Shown here in pieces: positions 1 through 9,767 of a stretch of DNA of 64,000 nucleotides (position 1 is its first letter; each line of letters opens with the position of its first letter). Under the pieces are notes generated by a model. It was not told where the DNA came from, made no database searches, and saw only the letters and a program-made list of their open reading frames with translations. Made by a program: the position numbers and the translations under genes. Source of the DNA: Mercenaria mercenaria (taxonomy: Eukaryota > Mollusca > Bivalvia > Venerida > Veneridae); the NCBI RefSeq assembly GCF_021730395.1, contig NC_069362.1:84088001-84152000 (forward strand), given 5' to 3'.

Positions 1-27
1 CGGTTTATTTTTCACGTAAAAAACTAT

Positions 28-100
28 CGATCCCGGCAGGACTCGAACCTGCAATCTCCTGATCCGTAGTCAGGCGCCTTATCCATTGGGCCACGGGACC
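28..100 (-). tRNA. tRNA-Arg (anticodon ACG), intact
   Basis: The 73-nt cloverleaf reads on the minus strand. The acceptor is GGTCCCG against CGGGATC, the D arm is GCC/GGC, the anticodon stem is CCTGA/TCAGG, and the T arm is GCAGG-TTCGAGT-CCTGC. The anticodon loop CTACGGA gives ACG, which decodes CGU Arg (and CGC/CGA after A34-to-inosine editing). The internal A box (GTGGCCCAATGG) and B box (GGTTCGAGTCC) are intact. A run of T on the minus strand follows the 3' end within about 10 nt and could end Pol III transcription. It lies in a unit repeated at 2113-2480. Confidence 0.93.
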
Positions 101-214
101 TATATACCACATGTTTAAGTATAAGAAGATTACATTTGAACAAAAAGCTGCGAAAGAGGAGGCTTCGCGTTTAAATATCGAATAGAAAAAACCTTTTTTT
201 TTGTAAGACTTATC

Positions 215-1747
215 CAGCGCCGTAGCCACACTGAGGCAAACCGAGGCAGTTGCCTCGGTTAAAATTTGAGGAGCCAAAAAGGGTAAAAAGTAGGCATATC
301 ACACTGATGAAAAATTCAGTTATAAAAGTTCAATAAAAAGTATATTAATGTCATTAGAATATATCATAGTATAATTTGCCTCATGGCAAAGTGAGGCAGA
401 AATCATAGCAGCCTTGCCAGGCCCGGGTCCAGGGTCTGGCCGAGAAGGCCGGTGCCCCACCCCCAAGTTGGCTGAGAAGTGAACTATACTCATCAAAGTT
501 GCACCCAATTATTTATTATTATTATTATCAAATTTAAACCCAAAAGAGCACCAGAGGCCACTATTTCATACCAATATTTCGAAAATATTCCAGGAGAACA
601 GCCCCCTGACCCCACTTAAATGAGGGGGAGCCCCCTCCCATACATCAAAATTAATACCAAAAATTCACCAGAGGCCATCATTTCAATTTTTCCAGCGGGA
701 GAGCCCTCTGACCCCCTTAAAATGTACCATAGGCCAACATTTCGTATCTGTATTTCAAAATTTTCCAGGAAAGAGAGCCCACTGAATCCACTAAAATAAG
801 CGAGGAACCCCCTCCCATACCTTAAAATTTAGACCAATAATGAACCAGAGGTCACCATTTCATACCTGTATTTCAAAGTTTTCCAGGGGGAGAGCCCTCT
901 GACCCCCTTAAAATGTACCATAGGCCAACATTTCGTATCTGTATTTCAAAATTTTCCAGGAAAGAGAGTCCACTGAATCCACTAAAAATAAGCGGGGAAC
1001 CCCCTCCCATACCTTACAATTTAAACCAATAATGAACCAGAGGTCACCATTTCATACCTGTATTTCAAAATTTTCCAGGGGGAGAGCCCCCTGACACCCC
1101 CACCCCCATAACGAGGAGGTTCCCCTTAGAGCGCCTAAAAAATCTAGACAAAACATGCGCCATAGGCCGTCATTTCATATCTGTATTTTAAAAAATCCCC
1201 AGGAATAGAGCACCACCACCACCACCCAACCACCCACCCACCCCCTCATCCCATAAAAGGAAGGGGTTACCATTCAGTACCTCAAAATTAAAAAGAAAAC
1301 ACCTGAGGCCACCATTTCATATATGTATTTATAAACTTTCCAGTGGGGACTCCCTGACTCAAAGCAACCCCCATCGCCCCCTAACACGGACAGAGCTACC
1401 ACGCCTACCTCCTCTCGGGCTATAAACTAATAAACTACTAGTAGTAAACTGATAAATAGCATGTCGTTGTATGTCTTTACTGGTGGTTTTTATTTCCATG
1501 TTTCTGACTTTATTAGACTAGGATAAATCCCCAATTATCATTTTTATCAATATAATTTTTTCTTAAAATATGAAAGTAACTGTGATAAATAGGGCTGAAA
1601 GGACGATTTTTACCGTGATATAACACAATCTGAGAGTGCTCCAGAACGCACCAGGGACGTCCTGTGGAAAAAAATCGGGGGTGGGGGTGGATGTCCACCC
1701 ACCCCCTAAATTGCCTCGGTTAAAATTTGTGTATGGCTACGGCACTG
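215..1747. mobile_element. Non-autonomous TIR transposon (hAT-like termini) inserted in a duplicated tRNA unit
   Basis: The left end CAGCGCCGTAGCCACAC mirrors the right end, whose reverse complement is CAGTGCCGTAGCCATAC. The direct repeat CTTATC (209-214 and 1748-1753) flanks the element. The duplicated neighbour at about 2306-2316 runs through without the insert, so the boundaries are well supported. A 19-bp direct repeat (250-268 and 1711-1729) lies just inside both ends. No transposase frame is visible. The interior from about 540 to 1400 is a decayed tandem array in which phrases such as CCAGAGGCCACCATTTCAT and CCCCCTGACCCC recur. CAGNGNCGTAGC termini are typical of hAT elements, but hAT normally makes an 8-bp target duplication and only 6 bp are seen, so the superfamily is unsettled. 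Confidence 0.8.
540..1400. repeat. Degenerate tandem repeats inside the TIR transposon
   Basis: Blocks containing CCAGAGGCCACCATTTCAT, then CTGTATTTCAAAATTTTCCA, then GGGGGAGAGCCCCCTGACCC recur about eight times with many substitutions. Two stretches (about 670-840 and 890-1030) are nearly identical, so there is a higher-order unit of roughly 185 bp. No reading frame is kept. Confidence 0.6.
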
Positions 1748-2112
1748 CTTATCACGTACTTTGGGACCACATGGAATTAAAAAAATGAAGGATTTTGAAA
1801 GTTTGAAACATAACCAGTTTGTATTTATAAGTAAACTGCGACAGATGAGAGAGGCGATTGGCATTTAGCAGTTTCTTCAAAAGGAAAAGCAAATGAAACA
1901 TTTTTTTAAAATGAAGATGAAATGAAACTTTGAATCAGTCACATGAGTTACTTCCAAATTGACTCAAATTACACACATGAACCAAGGCAGTATCAGACCA
2001 CCTAGGTGGGAAACTGTATTGTTCAAACTTTAAAACATTGGCAGTAATAAACAATGAATAATTGATTAACAAAAGCCCGTAGGAATAATTTGTTTTTCAT
2101 GAAAGTTACAAG

Positions 2113-2480
2113 CGGTTTATTTTTCACGTAAAAAAGTATCGATCCCGGCAGGACTCGAACCTGCAATCTCCTGATCCGTAGTCAGGCGCCTTATCCATTG
2201 GGCCACGGGACCTATATACCACATGTTTAAGTAAAAGAAGATTACATTCGAACAAGAAGCTGCGAAAGAGGAGGCTTGGCGTTTAAATATCGAATAGAAA
2301 AAGATTTTTTTTGTAAGACATATCACGTACTTTGGGACCACATGGAATTAAAAAAATGAAGGATTTTGAAGGTTTGAAACATAACCAGTTTGTATTTTTA
2401 AGTAAACTGCGACAGATGAGGGAGGCGATTGCCATTTAGCAGTTTCTTCAAAAGGAAAAGCAAATGAAACATTTTTAAAA
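2113..2480. repeat. Second copy of the tRNA-Arg unit, with the empty insertion site
   Basis: This matches 1-214 joined to 1754-1900 almost base for base, including the tRNA, the flank TATATACCACATGTTTAAGT and the downstream block around GACAGATGAG. It lacks the insertion at 215-1747. It therefore shows the pre-insertion state and dates the insertion after, or at polymorphic state with, the duplication. Confidence 0.85.
2140..2212 (-). tRNA. tRNA-Arg (anticodon ACG), intact
   Basis: The 73-nt sequence is identical to the gene at 28-100, with all arms paired, anticodon ACG and intact A and B boxes. A T-rich stretch follows the 3' end on the minus strand (plus-strand AAAAAAG just left of the gene). 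It sits in the same duplicated unit. Confidence 0.93.
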
Positions 2481-2528
2481 AAGAAGAATACACTTTTGCA
2501 ACACATTGTCGCATAAGGAGAAGTATGC

Positions 2529-2575
2529 GATCGCGGGATCCGCAGTCAGGCGACCTATCCATTGGTCACGGGACC
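2529..2575 (-). pseudogene. tRNA-Arg fragment
   Basis: It keeps the 5' half of the tRNA-Arg sequence (acceptor GGTCCCG, D arm and part of the anticodon arm) but has lost the T arm and the 3' acceptor strand. It cannot fold as a tRNA. Confidence 0.75.
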
Positions 2576-2714
2576 TGCGGAGCACATATAGAAGTTAAGG
2601 TTTCGGTTAAAGTGTGTGTATTAAAAATGGAGAAAAACAGAATAAACTACATGTGTACCAATATTTACGGACTGGATTAATGAGAAAGATATACGACAGA
2701 TGAGGCGGAATGGC

Positions 2715-2747
2715 GATCAGGCGCCTTATCTATTGGGCCACGGGACC
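2715..2747 (-). pseudogene. tRNA-Arg 5' fragment
   Basis: About 33 nt match the 5' acceptor, D arm and start of the anticodon arm (GGGCCACGGGACC on the plus strand). Everything 3' of this is gone. It is the remnant of a decayed array unit. Confidence 0.7.
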
Positions 2748-2879
2748 TACATCGCACATGTAAGTTAAGGACATTATAAGCCGTTGGGTAAAAAGAAAAG
2801 TCTAGGCGTTTAACTGTCTGAAAAAAAACAAAGAGGAAGGAAAGACGATATTTGTTTATGTTACATGAAATAAAAATAT

Positions 2880-2952
2880 ACGATTCCCTCAGTAGTAGAA
2901 CCCGCAATCTCCTGATCAGTAGTCAGGGACTTGCCAAATGGGACATTTGCCG
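2880..2952 (-). pseudogene. Degenerate full-length tRNA-Arg copy
   Basis: The full length is recognisable: a T-arm relict, CAATCTCCTGATCAGTAGTC for the anticodon arm, then a broken D arm and acceptor. The anticodon position is mutated and the acceptor strands no longer pair. Confidence 0.65.
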
Positions 2953-4525
2953 TGTAAACCACTTTGAAAAGATAACCCTGGCATCCTTATCGAGGAAATG
3001 TTAGCAATTATAGGTTTAGGAAAATATTATCTCCCTTCCTATGATAAAATTCACCGTCTCACTCCGTATACACACCTTTATCCCCACTAACACACATACA
3101 CCACATATTACAAAACAAATAAAAATCTAGGGAAAAAATGAAGTGAAATAATGGTACGAGATTAGTTTTTGTGTGTAATTTGTTTCTTAAGTGACATGGA
3201 TAGTTTTACATGGAAAAGCAACCGTGAGAGCTATTGGAAGAACTACTCAGTAACAAACTTGTAATGCATCTTTAACATTTTTTTGCATGCTTTATTGTGT
3301 CATGACAATCAATGTTTAATATGACATACACCACTTGTTGCTAACATAGTAAAAAAAACGTCTGATATTCGAGCAGTGCTAAGCTAAATATAACCAACAT
3401 TTGCAACAGCTTTTTGTCTGTGCACGATAATTGCACGATCTCTCGTGCACGACCTTAGTTGCCTTCTTTAGTCAAGTGATGCCGGTAGATTTTTGACGCC
3501 GGTTGTTAAGTTGGCAAGAGAGTTCACAGTGTGTACGTTGGCATACCGTCAACTGTAGATAAGACACATATTAACACCTGTATAATCAGCTACCTGTAAT
3601 CTGCGTACATGATGATGGAATCAGGCGAGCATTTGTTACAGTGGGTCGGTCACAAAGTAGCGTCACAAAGAGGGTAAGGAAAACATGATGTGACGCAACA
3701 CGTTAATCTTTAAATTATTTTAACCCAGTCATTGCAAATTCACTACAGCTGACTGGATTAGATTTATCCCACATTTGCTATAAAATCACTGGTAGTGGGA
3801 ACATCTCAGAAAAGACATATAATGGAAATTAGAAGGCTTTTCTAATAGTAGTATACAACTGATAATGTACGCATTCGAACAAACTTCTGTCTCATGCCTC
3901 GCATCTGTTTATAAGGTGCTGCATCTCCCAGTTGGTTCGTAACCTTCATTCGTTTTATATTTCTTATATCTATATTAAAAATGTCCATATTATTTTGCTA
4001 AAAAATGATCCAAATAGATTAAAACGATGTGCTTTTTTTTTTTCGTTTTTACTTTGTGGCTTGTCCTTCTGGAAATGTAATATTATAATGTCGGCAAAAT
4101 AACGCAACAAAAAACACTTCATTATTATAATAATTATATTGTGCACAATAAATGAATAAGAAATATGCAAAATGGAGGAAGAATTACATGAAAAAATAAT
4201 AAAAAAAATATCACATAAGCAATCGAGCAATAATTTTGAGAGAACGTGACAGGTGCATTTGTATGCAAGCAATTACTTCGGCTGTATGTGATTTACATTA
4301 TAATTCTGATTGCCAACATTTCAACGAGTATTTGATGAAATTGTTGATAAAGGGAAAAAACCTGTTGTTACACACCATACTTCGATTTTGAACGGTATCA
4401 GATACTGTTTTCACCCTATACACTAATTGGTTTACTAACAGAACAAGATTGACCTCACCAGATAGTAACCAAGAAGAAGTCTTTAATATGATCTAATGTT
4501 ATATCAATTCATATAAATATCTTAA
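2953..4525. other. AT-rich intergenic stretch, no gene seen
   Basis: I found no exon-like frame, RNA gene or clear repeat. There is a small imperfect palindrome around 3420-3455 (GTGCACGA and TCGTGCAC). The open frame on the minus strand around 3970-4272 is low-complexity and not protein-like. Confidence 0.5.
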
Positions 4526-4529
4526 TTAT

Positions 4530-4813
4530 CGGAATTTGAGTACTGGATGCACAGTGGTATGTGCTAAAGAGGAACTCGACCGCGACTGGTCAATTCCAGC
4601 AGGCATTTCTAGAAACCAGAATACTGTAAAGTTAGAGGGTGGATAGTGCATGATACAGGAGACGCTCCAATTCCAGAAGCTGCCCTGGTTCTTTAGTGTG
4701 CCAGGTGTAAAGCACCCATACACGGGACTTTTGTCCCAGTGTCAGTAATTTTTAGTCGAACTCGCGACCCTTGGTTCGTAGTCAGACTGTGTTACCACTG
4801 AACCACTGCGTCC
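4530..4813 (-). mobile_element. tRNA-derived SINE, copy A
   Basis: Read on the minus strand, the right end is a tRNA-like head. It has an A-box relative TGGTTCAGTGGTAA and a B-box relative GAGTTCGACT about 35 nt apart. The body that follows contains the phrases CCCAGTGT, AAGTCCCGTG and TTTACACCTGG. The same head plus body recurs at about 31495-31681, also on the minus strand, which defines a family. Ends and target duplications are not clear. Confidence 0.65.
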
Positions 4814-5129
4814 TTTCCTAAGTCAATGTCAATTATGTATAAACAATATTTTACAATATTGTACTGTTAATACAATATGTTATTACACAACGTTTTGGAT
4901 TAAAATTTGCATATATAAAAATCTACAGTAACTTGTCGATTGCTGATAACATCTATAAATATAAAAAAGTATTTAATTTCACTTTTGATAACATTCCATT
5001 TTAAAATTGGTGGGAAAATATGAGAAAAAATGTATGAAGTCATCATATTAAAAAGTTATTCTGAACAAAATACACCAACATAAATTTTAGTTAGGTTCAT
5101 ATGACACATGAACTTATATCAAAATATTT

Positions 5130-6286
5130 TACAGACCGGACAGGAAAAAATCAATGTTGTCTTTTGACCTTCAAGTGTGACCTTTACCTTTGAGCCGGCG
5201 GTCTTGGAGCATGATACATTGTCTAATCATAGGGAACATTTGTGTCAAGTAATATTAAAATCCTTTAATAGGTTACAGGGTTATGGACCAAAAAGGTGGG
5301 AAAATGCCTTTGACCTTCGACTTCGGCTTGTGACCTTTATCTTTGAGTCAGGGATAAGGGAGTTTCGTAAGACACGTTGTCTCATTATAGGAAATATTTG
5401 CGCCAAGTGATAAAATCCCTCAATAAATGAGTTGTTGGCCGGACAGATAAAAAACCCAGCTGACCTTTGACCTCGGAGTGTGACCTTGACCTTTAAGATA
5501 GGGGTCAGGGTATTGCGTACGACTCGTCATCTTATTATGGGGTATATTTGTGCCATGTAATATTACAATCCTTTCGTGGGTTGTTGAGTTACAGACTGTA
5601 CAAGAAAAAAACCATGTTGACAATAGACCTCCAAGTGTGACCTTGACCTTACATTGTATCATCCAGAGGAATATTTATGCCAACTACATGTTAATTCCTA
5701 TTTAACATGACAAAGTTATTGACTGGACAGGAAAAAACCTCTATTGACTTTTGATCTTCAAATGTGACCTTAACCTTTTAGCTAAGGTTCTGGGTATTGC
5801 GTATGACATGTCGTCTGATTTTGGGGAACATTTATGCAAAGTAATATTGTAATCCCTTGATGGATGACAGTGTTCTGGACTGGACACGAAACGAAACAGA
5901 CCCTGTTCATGCCATGTTAACATTTGATTGCCAAGTGTGACATTGGCCTTTAAGCTAGGGGTCTGAAATGGTTATGCATGCACATCAATTTATTATAGGG
6001 TATATTTCTGCCTTACTGGATTGTTGATTTTCAGACCGGACAGAAAAATACATGTTGACCTTTGACCTCCAAGTGTGATCTTGACCTTTGAGCTAGGGGT
6101 CCGGGTTTTGCATTTGACAGGTCGTCTCATCATAGGGAACATTTATGCCAAGTAATATTAAAGTACCTTTATAATGACGGAGTCATAGACCAGACAGGAA
6201 ATTGTGGACGGTGGGACAGGCGGAAAAGCGCAATCCTATGTTAATCCTATAGTTCCCGAAACTGGTTTCAACCAGTAATGGACTAA
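5130..6286 (+). mobile_element. Helitron-like non-autonomous element with ~150-bp tandem units
   Basis: About seven diverged units of roughly 150 bp carry GACCTTTGACCT, CAAGTGTGACCTTGACCTTT, CATAGGGAACATTT and GACAGGAAAAAA in order. They run from about 5130 to 6195. A non-repeated tail with GGACGGTGGGACAGG then leads to a perfect hairpin ACTGGTTTCAACCAGT (6261-6276), and 6 nt later CTAA followed by T (6283-6287). A hairpin followed by CTRR and insertion next to T is the classic Helitron 3' end. The 5' end was not located, and no Rep/helicase is present. Confidence 0.6.
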
Positions 6287-6289
6287 TAA

Positions 6290-7270
6290 TTTAAATCATC
6301 GGAAAGCGGATTGTATAACATGAATTTCAACTGTGTTATATAAATTTCACATTGCAAAGTGGGCTGTATAATATAAATTTCACATTACATACTGAATTGT
6401 AAAATTACATATTGACTTGTATAGTACAAATTTCACATTGCATATTGACATATGCATATTGACATATGTAATACAAATTTCACAAGATCAATGTGAGTAT
6501 AAACTAGTGGATTACTAACGCTTTTTTGTTAATGACTTCATTCTCCTTTCTTTATAACTTTCACCATATAATGTATAGCTGTTGTAAAAAAAGCTATTAA
6601 AACCTAATAAAACTGACTGTATATGATCTCCCGGTATCATGTGACTTGCACACCGCGTATACGTAAGGTAATCCATCTTAGCATTGTTATCTTCTGCTTA
6701 ATAAAATCAATCGCTGCAAAGATCCATTATTTTTCCCGCCTTTTGGAATAACTTCTGCATCCGCAACCATCCAGTTTTTTTTTCTTTGTCGTCTGCAGAA
6801 CCCAGGTGCGTGCACGATGTCTGAACAAATAATGATTGGAATATTTCTAAGAAAGACTATAGAACAAAAACATAATAATCCCATTGAAACATCTGGCCTT
6901 TAAAATGAAAACTAGCAATAATGCTGTAAACGTTGGAAAACAAAAGTCGAGGAAATCTTATTATATTGGTACCATCTGTGTAAGGCATAAAATAAAAATA
7001 ATTATCACCTGCAAAACATTCTTCGGGAAAGACGTAAAAAAATAAGGGATAGCCCATTCTCGTCTTTTGTCAAAGCGTTGCACACTCAGAATATTGTAGG
7101 TGTGAACATGAAAACTCTTAAAAGCAATAACATGTCCATCTCCCGTCATCAGACTTAAGACTACCATATAAACAAGTTATTTCACCTTTTCCCCTATAGT
7201 GGTATTTTCAGGTTTCTCTCTAGTGTTTTTTCCTTGCAGACTGAAATAGCTGCAGCGGACGGGCAGCGTT
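6290..7270. other. AT-rich stretch without recognisable gene
   Basis: Between 6300 and 6490 there are four or five decayed copies of a short phrase like TATAATATAAATTTCACATT, so it was once a short tandem array. The rest to about 7270 holds no convincing coding frame. Confidence 0.45.
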
Positions 7271-7281
7271 CTTCTGTGTTT

Positions 7282-7330
7282 CTGCAGATTCGAACCTGAA
7301 ATTTCCGTAACCGTCTTTTTGGGCCACGGA
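7282..7330 (-). pseudogene. Degenerate tRNA-Arg fragment
   Basis: A T-arm relict (AGATTCGAACCTG on the plus strand) and the D-arm/acceptor relict TTGGGCCACGG remain, with the anticodon arm collapsed. Downstream text at about 7373-7425 (GCGAAAGATGAGG) matches the flank of the units at 1 and 2113, so this belongs to the same old unit. Confidence 0.55.
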
Positions 7331-7493
7331 TTGAAAGGGTTGGAATAAAAGGACGTATGTGTATTTTAATGCATAAGCTGCGAAAGATGAGGCGAACTGT
7401 TGGTGTTTAACTGTTTGTTCTGAAGCAAAGACAAAAGAAAATGGAAAAAAAATATTTAACTTTACAGGACAATGTTGCACGGACTAAAGAATT

Positions 7494-7547
7494 CGATCTA
7501 TGAAGGACACCAGCCTGCAATATCCTAATCCACTTGGCCATTGGACC
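7494..7547 (-). pseudogene. Degenerate tRNA-Arg fragment
   Basis: Relicts of the T arm (CAGCCTGCAAT), anticodon region (CCTAATCC) and D arm/acceptor (TTGGCCATTGGACC) are spaced too closely for a cloverleaf. Confidence 0.5.
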
Positions 7548-7677
7548 TGTCGGTAAGGAATTAAGGATCTTCAAAGGTTGCCTTGGGATTTCCTGTGATA
7601 TGTCAAAAGAATAAACTGCCAATATTTATGGATTTATAAAAGAGCAGAAATGCGATAGTTGAAGCGAACGGGAGACA

Positions 7678-8013
7678 ATCAAAATCCCCTTGATCAAAAT
7701 CCCCTACACTGAAAAATGACAGGGTGTTACAAAATCCCCTTCATACTTTTGCAGGGGGTATCATAATCCCCTCTGTGATTTTTACTTGTTTCATCAAGTT
7801 CAAATACAACTATATACAACTTAAAAGTCCATTGCATAAAGCAAGTAAATACAATGCCTTTAGCAAACATAATATAATTTGGAGCACTCATATCTATATA
7901 TCTATAATGTTAATCACAGAGGGGATTATGATACCCCTGCAAATGTGCGAAGGGGATTTTGTAACACCCAGTCATTTTTCAGTGGAGGGGATTTTGATCA
8001 AGGGGATTTTGAT
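7678..8013. mobile_element. 336-bp MITE with ~100-bp terminal inverted repeats
   Basis: The left arm (7678-7780) and right arm (7912-8013) are reverse complements with only a few mismatches, around a loop of about 130 bp. The outer end is ATCAAAATCCCC. Inside each arm the phrase AAAATCCCCT, or a close variant, recurs four or five times. The whole could extrude as a hairpin. There is no coding capacity. A 9-bp direct repeat GAAGCGAAC lies a few bases outside both ends (about 7661 and 8022), but it does not abut the inverted repeats, so it may not be the target duplication. Confidence 0.85.
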
Positions 8014-8134
8014 ATACACTCGAAGCGAACTGGTAAAAGGTGGGCGTGTAACATTCACGGTCTTCAAAGGCAGAGATGAGGGTGGGGTAATATATATAAA
8101 TATCACAAGACGTGGTCACGTAAGGAAACATATA

Positions 8135-8260
8135 CGATCCCATTAGGTTTCCAACCTAAAATTTTCTGTAAGTACCAAACTAAACGTTCAGGACTGCGTC
8201 GGGTTATACCAAACAAATATTTTTCCTGATCCGTAGTCATGCGCCTTATTCATGAGAGGG
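8135..8260 (-). pseudogene. tRNA-Arg pseudogene split by inserted sequence
   Basis: The 3' acceptor and T-arm relict (CGATCCCATTAGG) sits at 8135-8169. The anticodon/D-arm relict (CCTGATCCGTAGTCATGCGCC) sits at 8225-8247, separated by about 55 unrelated bases. Confidence 0.5.
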
Positions 8261-8297
8261 TGATGGAAAATGCAGTAAATAATTATAATTATATGTA

Positions 8298-8368
8298 CGA
8301 TCCTTGCATGTCCCGAACCCGCAACCCCCGAATTAGAGTCAGTCGCCTTATCCATTGGCCAATGAACC
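8298..8368 (-). pseudogene. Diverged tRNA-Arg-like copy
   Basis: The 71 nt have recognisable D, anticodon and T arms (T loop TTCGGGA instead of TTCGAGT). The acceptor strands no longer pair. The anticodon arm reads ACTGACTCTAATTCGGG, unlike the ACG copies. It resembles the TCTAATTC part of tRNA-Arg(TCT) or is simply a decayed ACG copy. Confidence 0.5.
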
Positions 8369-8498
8369 TGCATAATATTATCTCACGTTTAAGTAAATCA
8401 ATAAAAGACTTTGTAACTTAAAAACATAAACACAAAACGAAGTAAAAATAATAATAAAAAGAACAACATTTCAGACATTTCACATGAACAAAAGCATA

Positions 8499-8565
8499 CG
8501 ATCCCGGCAGGACTTGAACCTGCAATCTCCTGATCCTAAGTCCGTATCCATTGGGCCACGGGACC
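8499..8565 (-). pseudogene. tRNA-Arg array copy 1, deleted
   Basis: The T arm and both acceptor strands are present, but the anticodon and D arms have lost several bases. The copy is 67 nt long and has no usable anticodon loop. Confidence 0.8.
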
Positions 8566-8685
8566 TGTATACCTACCGTTTAAGTAAATGAATCAACGAC
8601 TTTTAAATTTAAAAAAGAAACAAATACAAACGAAGGAAAGATACAAAAAAGAGAGATAATTGAAAGACACATGAATAAAAGCATG

Positions 8686-8758
8686 CGATCCCGGCAGGAC
8701 TCGAACCTGCAATCTCCTGATCCGTAGTCAGGCTTCTCATCCATTGCACACAGGGACC
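8686..8758 (-). pseudogene. tRNA-Arg array copy 2, degenerate D arm
   Basis: The length is 73 nt and the anticodon arm with ACG is intact. The D arm is scrambled (GGCTTCTCAT and TTGCACACAGG on the plus strand) and one acceptor pair is lost. It is probably non-functional as a tRNA, though both box elements are partly kept. Confidence 0.65.
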
Positions 8759-8889
8759 TGTATACCTCGCGTTTAAGTAAATGAATCAAAGACTTTGAAA
8801 CTTTAAAAAAAACACACACACACGATATAAACGAAAGAAATATACAGAAAAACACTTATTTTAAGACATTTGACATGAACAAATGGATA

Positions 8890-8962
8890 CGATCCTGGAG
8901 GGACTCGACCCTGCAATCGCCTGATCCGTAGTCAGGCGCCTTATCCATTGGGCCATTGGACC
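8890..8962 (-). pseudogene. tRNA-Arg array copy 3, mismatched acceptor and T arm
   Basis: The length is 73 nt and the anticodon is ACG. The acceptor GGTCCAA no longer pairs at the inner end with CAGGATC, and the T stem is mismatched. Confidence 0.6.
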
Positions 8963-9040
8963 TGTATATCTACCGTTTAAGTAAAAAAATCGAACACGTT
9001 GAAACTTTAAACAACAAAAATACAAACGAATTAAAACATA

Positions 9041-9113
9041 CGATCCCGGCAGGACTCGAACCTGCAATCTCCTGATCCGTAGTCAGGCGCCTTATCCATT
9101 GGGCCACGGGACC
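9041..9113 (-). tRNA. tRNA-Arg(ACG), array copy 4, intact
   Basis: The sequence is identical to the genes at 28-100 and 2140-2212 through all arms. A and B boxes are intact. The minus-strand 3' flank has TTTTAATTCG as a possible terminator. Confidence 0.92.
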
Positions 9114-9220
9114 TCTATATCTCTCGCTTAAAGACGTTGAAACTTTAAACAACAAAAAAACAAACGAATTAAAAATACAAAAACAATCATTTTAGGACAT
9201 TTCATATGTATAAAAGCATA

Positions 9221-9293
9221 CGATCCCGGCAGGACCCGAACCTGCAATCTCCTGATCCGTAGTCAGGCGCCTTATCCATTGGGCCACGGGACC
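9221..9293 (-). tRNA. tRNA-Arg(ACG), array copy 5, T-loop variant
   Basis: All stems pair and the anticodon is ACG. The T loop reads TTCGGGT instead of TTCGAGT, changing the normally invariant A58. It may be transcribed, but function is uncertain. Confidence 0.7.
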
Positions 9294-9401
9294 TCTATAT
9301 CGCTCGTTTAAGGCGTTGAAACTTTAAACGACACAAATACAAACGAAGGAAAAATACAAAAAAAAATCATTTTAGGACATTTCACATGAACAAAAAGCAT
9401 A

Positions 9402-9474
9402 CGATCCCGGCAGGACCCAAACCTGCAATCTCCTGATCCGTAGTCAGGCGCCTTATCCATTTGGCCACGGGACC
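9402..9474 (-). pseudogene. tRNA-Arg(ACG), array copy 6, T-loop decayed
   Basis: The length is 73 nt with anticodon ACG. The T loop reads TTTGGGT, which breaks the B box, and there is one substitution at the D arm. It is a likely pseudogene. Confidence 0.6.
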
Positions 9475-9593
9475 TCTATATCTACCGTTTAAGTAAATAA
9501 ATCAAAGACTTTTAAATTTAAAAAAGAAACAAATACAAACGAAGGAAAAATACAAAAAAAAAGATAATTGAAAGGCACGTGAATAAAAGCATG

Positions 9594-9667
9594 CGAGTCA
9601 TGGCAGGACTCGAACCTGCAATCTCCTGATCCGTAGTCAGGCGCCTTATCCATTGGACCACGGGACC
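9594..9667 (-). pseudogene. tRNA-Arg(ACG), array copy 7, broken acceptor
   Basis: The anticodon, D and T arms are well kept, but the 3' acceptor strand reads CATGACTC and no longer pairs with GGTCCCG. Internal promoter boxes remain. Confidence 0.65.
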
Positions 9668-9767
9668 TGTATAACTCGCGTTAAGGTAAATGAATCAGAG
9701 ACTTTAAAAAAACACACAAAAATACAAACGAAGAAACAAAAGTACATTTCACATGAACAAATGCATG

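Noticed and set aside
5-277. Minus-strand frames containing PVAQWIRRLTTDQEIAGSS at 5-277, 2117-2341, 8861-9155, 9646-9981, 10420-10629
   Set aside because: This peptide is simply the translation of the tRNA-Arg gene. It recurs wherever the tRNA occurs and has no protein-coding meaning.
7724-8146. 140-codon plus-strand frame
   Set aside because: It runs through the two arms of the MITE at 7678-8013 and is open only by chance of the inverted repeats.
8298-8368. Suppressor-like (CTA) or Arg(TCT) tRNA
   Set aside because: The anticodon loop can be read as CTA, but acceptor strands do not pair; best explained as a decayed tRNA-Arg copy.
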